Source: Gammaproteobacteria bacterium (GTDB lineage: Bacteria > Pseudomonadota > Gammaproteobacteria > Arenicellales > JAJDZL01). From it: a stretch of DNA of 64,000 bases. Numbering within the stretch: the stretch's first letter is position 1; every line of letters starts with the position of its first letter. The stretch spans positions 18,103 through 82,102 of the forward strand of contig JAJEHQ010000013.1 in NCBI GenBank assembly GCA_022823625.1. The letters run 5' to 3'. Of this stretch, positions 26,065-35,895 are shown piece after piece. The notes beneath the pieces were generated by a model. That model did no database searches and was not told the origin of the DNA. It saw only the letters and a program-made list of their open reading frames with translations. The translations under genes and the position numbers were made by a program.

Positions 26065-27135
26065 TTAGGGGTTATCAAATGATTCCTGTGAATGCGGATC
26101 AATCTTGTTCACGCCATTCATCGCCAGGCGGTTTTCCCGGGCAGTGCGAAATTTATTTCGCAACCGATGCCAAAGGCCAAGCATTCCATCAGGTGAGAAT
26201 AGCACAATCAGCAAAAATGCTAGTCCGATGACGGTATTGAATCGTTCGCGGTCAATCAGATCAATCGCAAAATTTTCCAGCAGCACAAATGCAATGGCAC
26301 CTAAGAACGGACCGATCGGGTGGCGAAGACCGCCAACGACGGCAATAACCAGAATGTCAATGACAACATCTACCCCTATGGATCCGGGAGAAATGCGTCC
26401 ATTGAACCAGACCAGCAACACTCCAGCAGTGCCTGCAATGATTCCGGACAAAAAGTAGGCAAAAATCCGATGAAAGGGAACATTGAAACCCAATGACCGC
26501 ATGCGTCTCGGATTGTCTCGTATGGCCTGTAAACTCAATCCAAATGTAGAGCGAGAGATGTAGAAAACCGCTGCCATTGACAGTGCTGCGATGACAAGGG
26601 TGAGGTAATAGAATGGCGTTGGGTTACGCCAGTAGATTCCGAACAAAGTTGGCGGTTCCACCCCAGCAAAGCCTGTAAATCCATTGAAAATTACATAATT
26701 CTGCCGGACAAAGAAGAAGAATGCCACAGCAATCGCCAGTGTAATCATGATGGTGTAAATGCCCTCGGTGCGAACCGAAATTGCACCGACGAATGAACTG
26801 AATACTGCTGCGAAAGAAATGGCGATGATCACCGTCAGCCACCAGGGCCAGCCCAGCCCCATTACGCCCACACTGTTTTCACCTAGAATTGCCACTGTGT
26901 ATCCGGCAAGCCCTGCTGCCGTCAATTGTGCGAGACTGATCATTCCTCCGTACCCGGCCAGCATCATCAGCGATAGTGCGATGGTGGCAAGAATTAACGA
27001 GTACGCGCCGATCTGAAAGGTGAAAAAATCGCTGGTAAACCAGGGATAGGCGATCAGGAAAACAGCAACGACTATGACTCCGGGGTGTATACCGGAATCG
27101 GACCAGGAATTGGAAAACCAACGTTGTTCTCTCAT
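26065..27135 (-). CDS. livM: LivM-type ABC transporter permease
   Basis: A 356-residue, very hydrophobic inner-membrane protein with about ten predicted helices. The cytoplasmic coupling loop reads VGGLRHPIGPFLGAIAFVLLE, and the region LMMLAGYGGMISLAQ is a LivM hallmark. It overlaps livH by 4 nt (ATGA) and is followed 31 nt later by the binding-protein gene. The C-terminal tail is polar and longer than usual. Confidence 0.93.
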   Translation of the reverse strand: MREQRWFSNSWSDSGIHPGVIVVAVFLIAYPWFTSDFFTFQIGAYSLILATIALSLMMLAGYGGMISLAQLTAAGLAGYTVAILGENSVGVMGLGWPWWLTVIIAISFAAVFSSFVGAISVRTEGIYTIMITLAIAVAFFFFVRQNYVIFNGFTGFAGVEPPTLFGIYWRNPTPFYYLTLVIAALSMAAVFYISRSTFGLSLQAIRDNPRRMRSLGFNVPFHRIFAYFLSGIIAGTAGVLLVWFNGRISPGSIGVDVVIDILVIAVVGGLRHPIGPFLGAIAFVLLENFAIDLIDRERFNTVIGLAFLLIVLFSPDGMLGLWHRLRNKFRTARENRLAMNGVNKIDPHSQESFDNP

Positions 27136-28154
27136 TGTCTTGACCAGCTTCCTCCCATCAGGCCCTGTGGTCTGACTGCGAGAACAATTACCATAATCAA
27201 AAATGTTACCACCACGCCATACGTGGGAAAGTATGCCAATCCAAACTGTTCCGCAAGTCCGATAAGCAGTGCACCAATTGCTGCACCCGGGACGGAACCG
27301 AGTCCGCCGACAATCACAACAATTAGCGAAGCGAGCAGATAGCGCACGTCTTCACCAGGGGATATCGAAAGTGCAGTTCCACCAACAACACCTGCGAATC
27401 CGGCGAGTCCAGCACCAATGCCGAATACCAGTACAAAAACCAGTTGAACGTTTACACCAGATGCAGACAGCATGTCGCGATCATTGACACCTGCACGAAT
27501 CATCATGCCAACTTTTGTACGATTTAAAAATAGCCAAAGTGCAGCTCCTACTGCAACGGCTACGAAAAAGACTGCGAGCCGGTAGATGGGATACTTGATG
27601 TAAACGGCATCACCCGAGGAACGAATGGTGGACACAACTGGCAGTTGAGCGGCACCAAACAGCCAGTCTGGCGGCGTGAACTGATAGGTGGCTCCAGTCC
27701 AGATCGCAAGCATCAGATCTGCGACAATGATCGAAATTGCGATCGTGACCAGCGTTTGACGAATGTCATCACCTTCCATTCTTCGAAACACCAGCGTTTG
27801 CATTAGCATTCCGCTCAGGGCGACTACGACGAATGCTATTGCCAACCCCAAAAACCAACTACCGGTTGTATCTGCAACTTCGTAACCAATGTAAGCGCCA
27901 AGCAGATACATTGATCCGTGCGCGAGATTAACGTTGCGCATCAAACCAAATATCAGTGTAAATCCACTGGCGACCAGAAAATAGAGTCCGCCAAGTGTGA
28001 GGCCGTTAAGGAGTGTGTTGACGAAAGTTTTTTTGCGCCCTAAGATTTCAATGAGCCATTGCGGCCACACTGCGAAAATCAGCCAAAGAAGGATGACTGC
28101 AAAAAGCAGAATCACTATCGACCAAAAGGTATGTTGCTCTATGAATCGCCGCAT
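27132..28154 (-). CDS. livH: LivH-type ABC transporter permease
   Basis: A 340-residue permease with LNGLTLGGLYFLVASGFTLIFGLMRNVNLAHG, a LivH signature, and the coupling loop GGLGSVPGAAIGALLIGL. It is the first gene of the twelve-gene minus-strand operon ending at the terminator at 13762. It has an extra N-terminal membrane helix (IVILLFAVILLWLIFAVWP) before the usual start of the family; the ATG at 28154 is the only good start. Promoter expected in 28155-28400. Confidence 0.92.
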   Translation of the reverse strand: MRRFIEQHTFWSIVILLFAVILLWLIFAVWPQWLIEILGRKKTFVNTLLNGLTLGGLYFLVASGFTLIFGLMRNVNLAHGSMYLLGAYIGYEVADTTGSWFLGLAIAFVVVALSGMLMQTLVFRRMEGDDIRQTLVTIAISIIVADLMLAIWTGATYQFTPPDWLFGAAQLPVVSTIRSSGDAVYIKYPIYRLAVFFVAVAVGAALWLFLNRTKVGMMIRAGVNDRDMLSASGVNVQLVFVLVFGIGAGLAGFAGVVGGTALSISPGEDVRYLLASLIVVIVGGLGSVPGAAIGALLIGLAEQFGLAYFPTYGVVVTFLIMVIVLAVRPQGLMGGSWSRQ

Positions 28155-28595
28155 TACTCAATTTGCCAACCAGTTAACTAGCCGCCTCCGATCGGCTTGA
28201 GTCTCAGCCCTTCGAAGACATAGAAAAAAGGAATGGGTGTCGTTTCTTCGACCCACATTTCCACTGCATCAGGTCTGCTAGTCCCCTTGCAACCCACGCA
28301 GTAATATTAGATAAGCTATTACAAGATTGGCTCAAATACTCTCCACTTCGCTGTCGTAACAATTCTACATTGAACGCGAGTTGATGAGTAGATTATTCCG
28401 ATTGCGTCCCGACTGTGTGGGATGGTTGGGGAGTGTTGGAAAATCAATATGAAGAAAAAACAGGAATTTTGCAAATAGATATTCGAATTAGCGTAATGAA
28501 GGATTCACGTCGAAAGTGCCAATGTTCCATTTACATTGGTGTTGATATTGTTTCAATCCATGAATCTTCTGCTAAACGGCACTTGCTCAGGTAAA
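28155..28595. other. 441-nt gap upstream of the liv/catabolic operon
   Basis: The stretch separates the methyltransferase gene end (28596) from livH (28154), both minus strand. The operon promoter must be here. On the minus strand TTGAGC (about 28334-28329) followed 16 nt later by TATCTA is a weak candidate. No ORF of note, tRNA or strong hairpin was seen. Confidence 0.4.
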
Positions 28596-29159
28596 TTATG
28601 TTTTGGTGGCGACAATCGCACTAGAAGTCTGAGATGAATCAAGGCAGTCGTCCCTCAGGAAAATCATGTCTAAACGACCAAACATTGTCGTCAATTCACC
28701 TGGTGCCAGCACATATTTCGGGTTAAATTTCGGGTTCTTTTTTAGAAAATTTCTATTGAAAGTTTTCATGAGAAAATGCCCACCCGGCACCAGCGCATCG
28801 CAGATATTTTCAGACAAATCTCGATTCAAGTAGTTAAAGCAGATGATCGCGTCCAGACTTTGTGACGGCAGTCGAAAGTCAGTTAGATCAGCTACGATTG
28901 GGTGAATTGCCAAGCCTCTGACTTTCGCTTCACCAGTACTGCGATGCAGCGCAATCCGACTGCAGTCAATCGGCATCACATAACAGCCCTGAGCAGCAAG
29001 AAGCAGTGAGTGTCGACCCCGACCACTTGCCAGATCTACTATCCGCTGATCAGGCTTGAAAAGTTCCAAATATTCAATCAGAAACGGGTCTGGTTTTGGA
29101 ACTTCGGTGTTTTCTCGCTTTCGATACTTGTCGTTCCAGCGAATGGCATCATCAGACAC
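28596..29159 (-). CDS. Class I SAM-dependent methyltransferase
   Basis: A 187-residue protein with SAM-binding motif I IVDLASGRGRHSLLLAAQG, an acidic end of strand 2 in MPIDCS, and LDAIICFNYLNRDL plus LVPGGHFLMKTF for motifs IV and V. The opening RWNDKYRKRE resembles TehB/tellurite-resistance-type methyltransferases. The start is a GTG at 29159. It follows moeA by 10 nt, so it is the third gene of the moaC-moeA transcript. The substrate is unknown. Confidence 0.85.
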   Translation of the reverse strand: MSDDAIRWNDKYRKRENTEVPKPDPFLIEYLELFKPDQRIVDLASGRGRHSLLLAAQGCYVMPIDCSRIALHRSTGEAKVRGLAIHPIVADLTDFRLPSQSLDAIICFNYLNRDLSENICDALVPGGHFLMKTFNRNFLKKNPKFNPKYVLAPGELTTMFGRLDMIFLRDDCLDSSQTSSAIVATKT

Positions 29160-29169
29160 CGGACAAACC

Positions 29170-30477
29170 TCAGAATTCGGTTTTGAATGGCTGGACCTTT
29201 ACTATTTGACCCGCATCGACATTTCCCCACTCGAGTGGCAGCACGATATAGCAATTTGCTTTGCTCATCGACGTCAATACACTGGAGTTCTGGTTTCCGG
29301 TTGTCTCTACAAATGCCTTTCCGTTTTGGTCGTAGAATAGAACACCTCGTTGAAATTCAAGCCTTCCAGGAGTTTTGAATATCGGGTTCGCACATCGCGC
29401 TGAAATTTCCAGAGGCTTGACTTGATTTTCTCCCTTGAGTTTTCTAAGCGCAGGTTTGACAAATTTGTCAAAGGTCACGACAACAGAAACAGGATTACCT
29501 GGCAAACCAAAAAACCAACTGTTTTTGATCTTGCCAAATGCCAGCGGCCGGCCCGGGCGCATGGCAACTTTCCAAAGTTTCAATTCACCCAATGTTTCAA
29601 GAGCTTGTCTGACAAAATCTGAATCCCCAACTGATGCACCAGCTGTGGTGATAATGACATCCGCTTCTTCTGCACCCTTTGCCAGAGTTGCAATCGTTTC
29701 ATCCAGGTTGTCACGCACCACTCCCAAATCAATAGACAGGACCTGGGCTCTATCCAGCAGGGCGAACAGTGTATAGCGATTGCTGTCGTAAACATCGCCG
29801 GCGCGAAGTGATTCGCCTACACTGCGAAGTTCGTCCCCCGTTGAACAGAATGCGACTTTCGGTGTTCGCTTTACCAGGATGTTCTCGCAGCCAACCGAAG
29901 CCAGAAGGCCTAATTCCGCCATCCCAATTGCTTGCCCCTCACGGACGGCAATTTCACCTGCCGATATATCTTCACCCGCGTTTCGAACATGTTGACCTTT
30001 GTTATGATCACGCCGAGTAACCACGTATTCGTTTTCTTTCTCGCAGTCTTCTTGCATGAGTACAGTATCAAGTTGATCTGGAACCACTCCGCCTGTGAAA
30101 ATGCGGATGCATTCACCTGATTTGAGATTCCCTGGGTAAGGACTGCCAGCTGCTGAAGTGCCGACTAACTTTAAACGTGAAACGTCTCCTTTGACGGAAA
30201 GGTCAGCGAACTGACAGGCGTAACCGTCCATCGCCGAATTTCGATGGCCTGGAACATCCGATTTTGCAGTGATGTCCTCCGCTGCCACTCTGTGAATCGC
30301 TTCTCGAATCGGTAAGCGTTCAGATTGACTGATCGGTTCGATGTTCGACAGGATTTCGGCCAGCGCAACATCATAGGGAGTTGATGGCAAATCACAAGCA
30401 TCAACCGTAGCAGAGGGTTGAACGATGTCAGTCTGACTCACGTTTCCAGTGCCCGGATCGACCGCCAGATTTTTCAA
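29170..30477 (-). CDS. moeA: Molybdopterin molybdenumtransferase MoeA
   Basis: MoeA inserts molybdate into adenylylated molybdopterin. Motifs are [51 protein letters not shown] and [12 protein letters not shown], in the order of domains II, I, III and IV of MoeA. The start is uncertain: a TTG at 30477 with AAGG 8-9 nt upstream would overlap moaC by 50 nt, while a GTG at 30441 preceded by GGAAAC overlaps by 14 nt. No ATG is available before the conserved block. The product is 423-435 residues, close to normal. Confidence 0.94.
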   Translation of the reverse strand: MKNLAVDPGTGNVSQTDIVQPSATVDACDLPSTPYDVALAEILSNIEPISQSERLPIREAIHRVAAEDITAKSDVPGHRNSAMDGYACQFADLSVKGDVSRLKLVGTSAAGSPYPGNLKSGECIRIFTGGVVPDQLDTVLMQEDCEKENEYVVTRRDHNKGQHVRNAGEDISAGEIAVREGQAIGMAELGLLASVGCENILVKRTPKVAFCSTGDELRSVGESLRAGDVYDSNRYTLFALLDRAQVLSIDLGVVRDNLDETIATLAKGAEEADVIITTAGASVGDSDFVRQALETLGELKLWKVAMRPGRPLAFGKIKNSWFFGLPGNPVSVVVTFDKFVKPALRKLKGENQVKPLEISARCANPIFKTPGRLEFQRGVLFYDQNGKAFVETTGNQNSSVLTSMSKANCYIVLPLEWGNVDAGQIVKVQPFKTEF

Positions 30478-30910
30478 TTAGTTGAACCTTTTCGATGACC
30501 ATGCCCCGGTCTACTGCTTTACACATATCGTAAACAGTCAAGAGTGCCACTTGAACAGCGGTCAGCGCTTCCATTTCAACTCCCGTTCTGTCTTTTGTCT
30601 TGACGGTTGCACGGCAGTGGACGACTGAGCGGTCAGGTTGGCACTCCAGATTTACTGTTACGTGTGTCAAAGACAGCGGATGGCATAGGGGGACAAGGTC
30701 CGCAGTTCTTTTCGCAGCCATAACGCCAGCAAGCTGGGCTACTGCAAGTACATCGCCTTTCTTGTTCTGATTGGAAGTAATCTGAGCCAGTGTTTCTTCT
30801 GACATGCGGATATGCCCGTCTGCAATAGCTTTTCGTTCGGTTTCCTGTTTGGCACCGACGTCAACCATGTGGGCATCGCCCTGCTTACTGAAATGTGTAA
30901 ATTCGTTCAA
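30428..30910 (-). CDS. moaC: Cyclic pyranopterin monophosphate synthase accessory protein MoaC
   Basis: MoaC completes formation of cyclic pyranopterin monophosphate after the radical-SAM step. The 160-residue protein carries [24 protein letters not shown] and [32 protein letters not shown], with the conserved catalytic Lys/Asp residues. The ATG at 30910 gives the usual [16 protein letters not shown]-terminus. It is divergently transcribed from moeB across 61 nt and heads moaC-moeA-methyltransferase. moaA is not in the window. Confidence 0.95.
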   Translation of the reverse strand: MNEFTHFSKQGDAHMVDVGAKQETERKAIADGHIRMSEETLAQITSNQNKKGDVLAVAQLAGVMAAKRTADLVPLCHPLSLTHVTVNLECQPDRSVVHCRATVKTKDRTGVEMEALTAVQVALLTVYDMCKAVDRGMVIEKVQLIEKSGGRSGHWKRESD

Positions 30911-30971
30911 AGGAAAAGTTAGGTCTCTTAGCGATGTCTGATAAATCTTATAAATGATATAACTTTAAGGT

Positions 30972-31742
30972 ATGGACGATTCCACGCTCTTGCGCTACAA
31001 CCGGCAGATTATGATGCCTCCAGTTGGTATCGAAGGTCAGCAGAAAATTATGGATTCCACGGTGCTAATCGTGGGACTTGGGGGTCTCGGATCACCCGTT
31101 GCAATGTATCTGGCATCAAGTGGCGTTGGACACCTTGTGCTCAATGATTATGATGAGGTTGACCTTTCCAACCTTCAACGACAGATAGTCCATACAACCG
31201 CTTCTGTCGGAACGCCGAAAGTGGAATCAGCGATTGAAACTCTGAGGGCCTTAAATTCAGAAATCAGGTTAACGGGGCTCAATAAAAAACTTAATCGCGA
31301 AGAGATTTTCGAACAGGTTTCCAGTGCAGATGTTGTGGTTGATGCCACAGATAATTTCGATATACGATTTGCGATTAATGAGGCCTGTGTAAATACCCGA
31401 ACTGCGCTGGTTTCGGGTGCAGCGATTCGCATGGAAGGGCACTTGATTGTTTATCGAGCAGATCTTGATGACAGTGCTTGTTTTCGTTGTCTTTACAGCC
31501 CAGAAGATGAGCCACAGGAGCGTTGCAGTGAAACTGGAGTGCTGGGGTCGCTATGCGGAACAATCGGATCGCTGCAGGCAACCGAGGTATTAAAAATCAT
31601 CGCGAATCTCGGTCCTGCAACGTATGGCAGACTTGTACTGTTTGACGCTGCTCGAACAGAATGGCAAGAGGTACGAATACACAAAGACCCATCCTGCCCA
31701 GTCTGTGGAAATGAATCCCAGATGCTGCGAGCAGCAACGTAG
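30972..31742 (+). CDS. moeB: Molybdopterin-synthase adenylyltransferase MoeB
   Basis: A 256-residue E1-like enzyme that adenylates the MoaD C-terminus. It has RYNRQIMMPPVGIEGQ, the nucleotide loop VGLGGLGSP (about 34-42), DYDEVDLSNLQRQ, VVDATDNFDIR and two zinc CxxC pairs (CFRC and CPVC). There is no C-terminal rhodanese domain, so it is the short MoeB form rather than MOCS3/MoeZ. It could also serve a thiamine ThiS. It is divergent from moaC and followed by a thioredoxin-like gene. Confidence 0.93.
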   Translation: MDDSTLLRYNRQIMMPPVGIEGQQKIMDSTVLIVGLGGLGSPVAMYLASSGVGHLVLNDYDEVDLSNLQRQIVHTTASVGTPKVESAIETLRALNSEIRLTGLNKKLNREEIFEQVSSADVVVDATDNFDIRFAINEACVNTRTALVSGAAIRMEGHLIVYRADLDDSACFRCLYSPEDEPQERCSETGVLGSLCGTIGSLQATEVLKIIANLGPATYGRLVLFDAARTEWQEVRIHKDPSCPVCGNESQMLRAAT

Positions 31743-31775
31743 TCGCTCAATTCAATCCTCAACAAGGAGAACTCA

Positions 31776-32342
31776 ATGCCTGCTGTTGAATCGAAAATGA
31801 TTGAACTTGGAACAATCGCTCCAGAGTTTACCTTACCCAATACCAATTCGAACTATTCTGATCAATCGGTTTCGCTTTCAGATTATTTCGATTCAAAAGG
31901 CATTCTTATCGCATTTATTTGCAACCATTGTCCCTACGTTGTTCAGATTAAGTCAGGTTTTGCCGATTTCGCCAGGGAATATCAGAAAAAAGGATTTGCC
32001 GTCGTAGCCATTAGTTCCAATGATGTTTCCACGCATCCGGCTGATGGACCTGAGAATATGGCGGCAGATGCTTTACGCTACGGGTACAGCTTTCCTTATC
32101 TATATGATGAGTCACAGGCTGTTGCCCGCGCCTACGATGCACAATGCACTCCCGACTTTTACCTATTCGATTCCGAGAACAAACTAGTGTATCGGGGACA
32201 GTTTGATGGCAGTCGGCCAGGTAATGACGTTGCGGTGACTGGCGTTGATCTTCGCATGGCTGCTGATGCTCTTCTAACAGGTCAACCGGTATCGGAAAAT
32301 CAGATCGCAAGTCTCGGTTGTAGCATCAAGTGGAAAGCATGA
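31776..32342 (+). CDS. Thioredoxin-fold protein of the peroxiredoxin-like (PRX_like1) family
   Basis: A 188-residue cytoplasmic protein with APEFTLPNTNSN, FICNHCPYVVQIKSGFADFA and QCTPDFYLFD. The redox site is CNHC followed by a PY, with a second conserved Cys in QCTPDFY, as in the AhpC/TSA-like thioredoxin family found beside varied redox genes. It has no signal peptide. An AAGGAGA site precedes the ATG. It follows moeB by 33 nt and may share its transcript. Precise function unknown. Confidence 0.85.
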   Translation: MPAVESKMIELGTIAPEFTLPNTNSNYSDQSVSLSDYFDSKGILIAFICNHCPYVVQIKSGFADFAREYQKKGFAVVAISSNDVSTHPADGPENMAADALRYGYSFPYLYDESQAVARAYDAQCTPDFYLFDSENKLVYRGQFDGSRPGNDVAVTGVDLRMAADALLTGQPVSENQIASLGCSIKWKA

Positions 32343-32418
32343 ATTACCTGAATTGGATCCTGTTTCTTTGATTAAAGAGCTGACTGAGTTTTAACCATAC
32401 GAAAATAATCGAAAGGTC

Positions 32419-33606
32419 ATGGCACTGGAAAGCGCATCGCACGTAATTTCCATAGAGCATTCGCTGGTACTTGTTTATGGGGGTGCCGCGATTTTGGGTA
32501 CTATCGCACTGATTGCCCGTCAGGTATTGCCTGTTGTCTATATCTTTTTGGGCGCTTTGATCGGTCCGGGTGGATTCAAGCTGATTCCGGATTTGGCGAT
32601 TGTCGACGAGTTAGCCAACATTGGAATCATTTTCCTGCTTTTCTTGCTGGGTATGGATTTGTACCCACAAAAACTGCTCAAGATTTTTCAGTCTGTGACT
32701 GTAGTTACTGCGGCAACCTCTGTAATTTTCTTCGGATTGGGGTTCGCAGTCGCCTTTCTCTTCGGTTTCACCATCGTCGAGGCGGTTGTGACGGGTGTCG
32801 CGACGGGTCTTTCCAGCACAATTATTGGTATTAAGCTGCTACCGACAACAGTGTTGCATCATCGGCATATCGGCGAGTTAATGATCGGGGTTCTCCTGCT
32901 GCAGGACCTGCTTGCGATCATGGCGTTGATAGCCATTGAGGAACTCGGGCAACACGCAGAATTCGGATTGACAGTGCTTCGACCGCTTGTTACGCTACCG
33001 TTCTATATTTGGCTGGCGTTTCTGCTTGAACGATTTGTCATTCGAATTTTGCTTCAAAAATTTGATCAAATTCATGAGTATCTATTTCTGATGACCATTG
33101 CCTGGTGCCTTGGTATGGGCTACCTCGCAACACTATTTGGGCTGTCTCACGAAATTGGCGCATTTGTTGCTGGTGTAGCCTTGGCGGCATCACCGATAGC
33201 TCGTTTCATTGCAGAGCGTCTGCATGCAATTCGAGATTTCTTTCTTGTGCTGTTTTTCGTTGCCGTTGGTGCACATTTCGATAGTGGCGCATTTGCTGAT
33301 GTAGTTATTCCATCTCTGGTATTGGCGTTGTTGGTACTGACGGTCAAGCCGGTTGCCTATCGCTACTTTTTTGGATTTATTGGGGAGCGAAGCAAGACGG
33401 GATGGGAGTGTGGATTTCGATTGGGACAATTGAGTGAATTTTCCATTTTGATTGTCTTCATTGCGAGTGCTTCCGGTGTGATCAGTGCGATGGTTGCTGA
33501 TTTTCTGCTTGTTGCAACTGTGCTGACGTTTGTCGGGTCCTCGTATCTCATTGTGTTTCGCTACCCGTCACCAGTCGCGGTTTCTGACCGGTTAAGGCGC
33601 GACTGA
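32419..33606 (+). CDS. CPA2-family cation:proton antiporter (Kef-type membrane domain)
   Basis: A 395-residue membrane protein with about 12 helices and the Kef/CPA2 features LGALIGPGGF, IFLLFLLGMDL, the duplicated GxSSTIIGIKLL and LLLQDLLAIMAL (with the transport Asp). FVAVGAHFDSG and LGQLSEFSILIVFIAS are typical of the later helices. It lacks a C-terminal TrkA-N/RCK domain, so it is not a full KefB/C and has no glutathione/NAD gate. Ion specificity (Na or K) is not predictable. Confidence 0.88.
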   Translation: MALESASHVISIEHSLVLVYGGAAILGTIALIARQVLPVVYIFLGALIGPGGFKLIPDLAIVDELANIGIIFLLFLLGMDLYPQKLLKIFQSVTVVTAATSVIFFGLGFAVAFLFGFTIVEAVVTGVATGLSSTIIGIKLLPTTVLHHRHIGELMIGVLLLQDLLAIMALIAIEELGQHAEFGLTVLRPLVTLPFYIWLAFLLERFVIRILLQKFDQIHEYLFLMTIAWCLGMGYLATLFGLSHEIGAFVAGVALAASPIARFIAERLHAIRDFFLVLFFVAVGAHFDSGAFADVVIPSLVLALLVLTVKPVAYRYFFGFIGERSKTGWECGFRLGQLSEFSILIVFIASASGVISAMVADFLLVATVLTFVGSSYLIVFRYPSPVAVSDRLRRD

Positions 33607-33621
33607 ACGCACTCAATATCG

Positions 33622-34500
33622 ATGCCCGACAATTCCAACGGTACCGAGTCCATCGTCGTTGCCGGTGCCGGCTACACTGGCCAGCGGTTGTTGAAACTAC
33701 TGACCGGTCAGGCCTCGCGAGTTGTCGCACTGTCCAAATCTTCGAATTGCACGTTGTCTGGCGTTGATTCCATTCAAATCGACTTTGACTCAAATACCCC
33801 CACCCGAATTGAAGTTGGAGAGAATGCGCGCGTCTGTTACTTTGTTCCTCCGGGTAGTGACAGCACACCTGAGGCAAGAATAGAGAAATTTTTTGAGAAA
33901 GTGTTGGACAGTCTTCCTGTTCGGGTGGTGTTGATCAGTACAACCGGTGTATATGGCAATTGTGATGGTGATTGGGTTGACGAAACATGGCAATTGAATC
34001 CGCAGACAGACCGGGCATTGCGAAGGCTTGAGGTGGAGAAGTACTGCAGTAGTTGGGCGGAAATACACGGTGTGAGTCTCGCGATATTACGCGTGGCGGG
34101 AATTTATGGACCCGGGCGTGTTCCGACTGAACGGCTTCGGCAGGGGATTGTATTGCCAAAGAGTCAATCAGGAGGTTTTTCAAACAGAATTCATGTAGAC
34201 GATTTGGCGGCGATTTGCGCTGCCGGATTGGCTGGAGATGCAACGGGTGTATTTAATGTGTCGGATGGCCACCCGCTGCGCTATCGCGATTACTTTGATC
34301 TGGTAGCGGAGGTCTGGGGCTTGCCGAAGGTAAAAGGGGATGATGAGAATGTATCTCGCAATCAAATCAGCCCGACAATGAGATCGTATCTGAGAGAATC
34401 CAGAAAAATTGTCAATCAAAAATTGCTTGAGACCTTTTCAATTGAGTTGCAGTATCCACATCCGCGGCAGGGATTGATAGCCTGTCGAGAAGCGGATTGA
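33622..34500 (+). CDS. NAD(P)-dependent epimerase/dehydratase-like SDR protein
   Basis: A 292-residue extended short-chain dehydrogenase: VVAGAGYTGQRLLKLL (nucleotide loop), STTGVYGNCDGDWVDE with Tyr in the active-site position, RRLEVEK, and LRVAGIYGPGR. It resembles the E. coli YeeZ group of atypical SDRs, which have a GxGYTG start. The Tyr-x3-Lys pair is not obvious, so it may bind nucleotide without classical activity. It starts 15 nt after the antiporter gene. Confidence 0.8.
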   Translation: MPDNSNGTESIVVAGAGYTGQRLLKLLTGQASRVVALSKSSNCTLSGVDSIQIDFDSNTPTRIEVGENARVCYFVPPGSDSTPEARIEKFFEKVLDSLPVRVVLISTTGVYGNCDGDWVDETWQLNPQTDRALRRLEVEKYCSSWAEIHGVSLAILRVAGIYGPGRVPTERLRQGIVLPKSQSGGFSNRIHVDDLAAICAAGLAGDATGVFNVSDGHPLRYRDYFDLVAEVWGLPKVKGDDENVSRNQISPTMRSYLRESRKIVNQKLLETFSIELQYPHPRQGLIACREAD

Positions 34501-34518
34501 ATGCAGGATAACCCTTTT

Positions 34519-34544
34519 CACCAATTTGGTGGATTGTTTGTTTT
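34519..34544 (+). terminator. Weak candidate terminator
   Basis: CACCA-ATT-TGGTG, a 5-bp stem with a 3-nt loop, is followed by GATTGTTTGTTTT. It lies 18 nt after the stop of the epimerase-like gene, between two convergent genes. The stem is short, so efficiency is doubtful. Confidence 0.35.
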
Positions 34545-34593
34545 GGCAAGCTCACCAGTTCCGGATTTGTTGCGCAAAGTGATTACGACTCGG

Positions 34594-35829
34594 TTAGCGG
34601 GGTAGCTGACTAACTTTGATTGCAACCTCTTGTCCAGAGGCGAAGGCGCCAGCAACAGTCGCCCACATTGGAGAATGACACGCCTCGCCAGCAAAGAAAA
34701 TCCTTTCTCCGACGGGTTCATTTAACGTCGCTCTCATTTGAAATGCGCCGGGTTCTGCACTGGCGTAAGATCCAAGTGTATATGGATTCTCCAGCCAGGC
34801 AGAAGCTGCGCCTCTGATGAAATTCTTTTTGATTGAACTGCCAAATATCGTAACCAGCTCACCCAGAGCATAATCGATACAGGCTTCTTCGCCAAGGGCA
34901 ATGAGTTCTCGTGCGAGATTACCGCCGATATCACAGAATGTCAGGCCTGAATTACAGATGTTGGCCAGCGCGCCAAATCCTTCTCGTGAGTTATTGGGCA
35001 TAGAGATGATGTAAGTATCAGGCTGTCTGAAGCAGCTGTTTTCAATGAATTGGAGAACAACATGTTCATAACAACCCATCGAAACTGCATTGAATGCTTC
35101 CTGTTTGGCGATTGGTAGATTGGGTGAAAACTGAATTCTGTCACCCGATAAGACACCTATGGACACGGTGACAATCACTGCACGGGCTCCAATGGTGCCT
35201 TGATTCGTTTTGACTTTCACACCATCACCCGACCAGTCGATCGCATTGACTTCAGTCTTGAGCGAAACTGGCAGCGTTGCACCATAGTGTGCAACTATTG
35301 TTCCAAATCCTTGCCGACAAAACCAGTCTGAATCACCAAGCAGTCCAGAATATTCGAATACAGAGAACTCGTGAATTTCCTTCCCCATAATCCACGGACC
35401 GTAAATGAAATCGGAGACGCGTTCGGAGGATAGCGAAGCTGTCGCATCGGCTACAGAAATATCTTGATTGCTATCTATTGCCTGTTGAATGGCAGACCAA
35501 TATTCGTCGTGGGACTGTTGAATCGTCGATAACCCATTTGGCTGTCTCTGATTTTGCTTATAGAGGCTGAAGTTTCTGGCATCTGGATAGAGATCAAACC
35601 CATTGTCCTTCCCATAGGATAGAAAAAAGTTCCTATCTCCATAGTGCAGCCAGTGCGCACCGACATCATACGGAACGCCAAATGTTTCCAGATCTGTCCA
35701 GCAGCGACCGCCAATACGTTCAGCAGCTTCGACTACGATGATATCCAGACCCTTTCCAATCAATGTGTAGGCGGCAGAAATCCCTGCCGCGCCTGCGCCA
35801 ACTACGACAACATCAGTGTGACTGTCCAA
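34594..35829 (-). CDS. FAD-dependent amine oxidase (flavin monoamine oxidase family)
   Basis: A 411-residue flavoprotein: FAD loop VVVVGAGAAGISAAYTLIGKG with VVEAAERIGGRC at the N-terminus, HWLHYGDRNF, and FFAGEACHSPMWATVAGAFASG at the FAD C-terminal motif. It resembles bacterial polyamine/monoamine oxidases; no Tat or Sec signal is present, so cytoplasmic. The start is a TTG at 35829, placed directly before the FAD motif, and no ATG is available nearby. It is transcribed in the direction away from gpmA with a 66-nt gap. Confidence 0.87.
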   Translation of the reverse strand: MDSHTDVVVVGAGAAGISAAYTLIGKGLDIIVVEAAERIGGRCWTDLETFGVPYDVGAHWLHYGDRNFFLSYGKDNGFDLYPDARNFSLYKQNQRQPNGLSTIQQSHDEYWSAIQQAIDSNQDISVADATASLSSERVSDFIYGPWIMGKEIHEFSVFEYSGLLGDSDWFCRQGFGTIVAHYGATLPVSLKTEVNAIDWSGDGVKVKTNQGTIGARAVIVTVSIGVLSGDRIQFSPNLPIAKQEAFNAVSMGCYEHVVLQFIENSCFRQPDTYIISMPNNSREGFGALANICNSGLTFCDIGGNLARELIALGEEACIDYALGELVTIFGSSIKKNFIRGAASAWLENPYTLGSYASAEPGAFQMRATLNEPVGERIFFAGEACHSPMWATVAGAFASGQEVAIKVSQLPR

Positions 35830-35895
35830 GCGTAGTATTTCAGAAACTGAAGGGATGAAAGAGACGCTGTTGCCAGCCTTGCTGCCGATTCAAAT

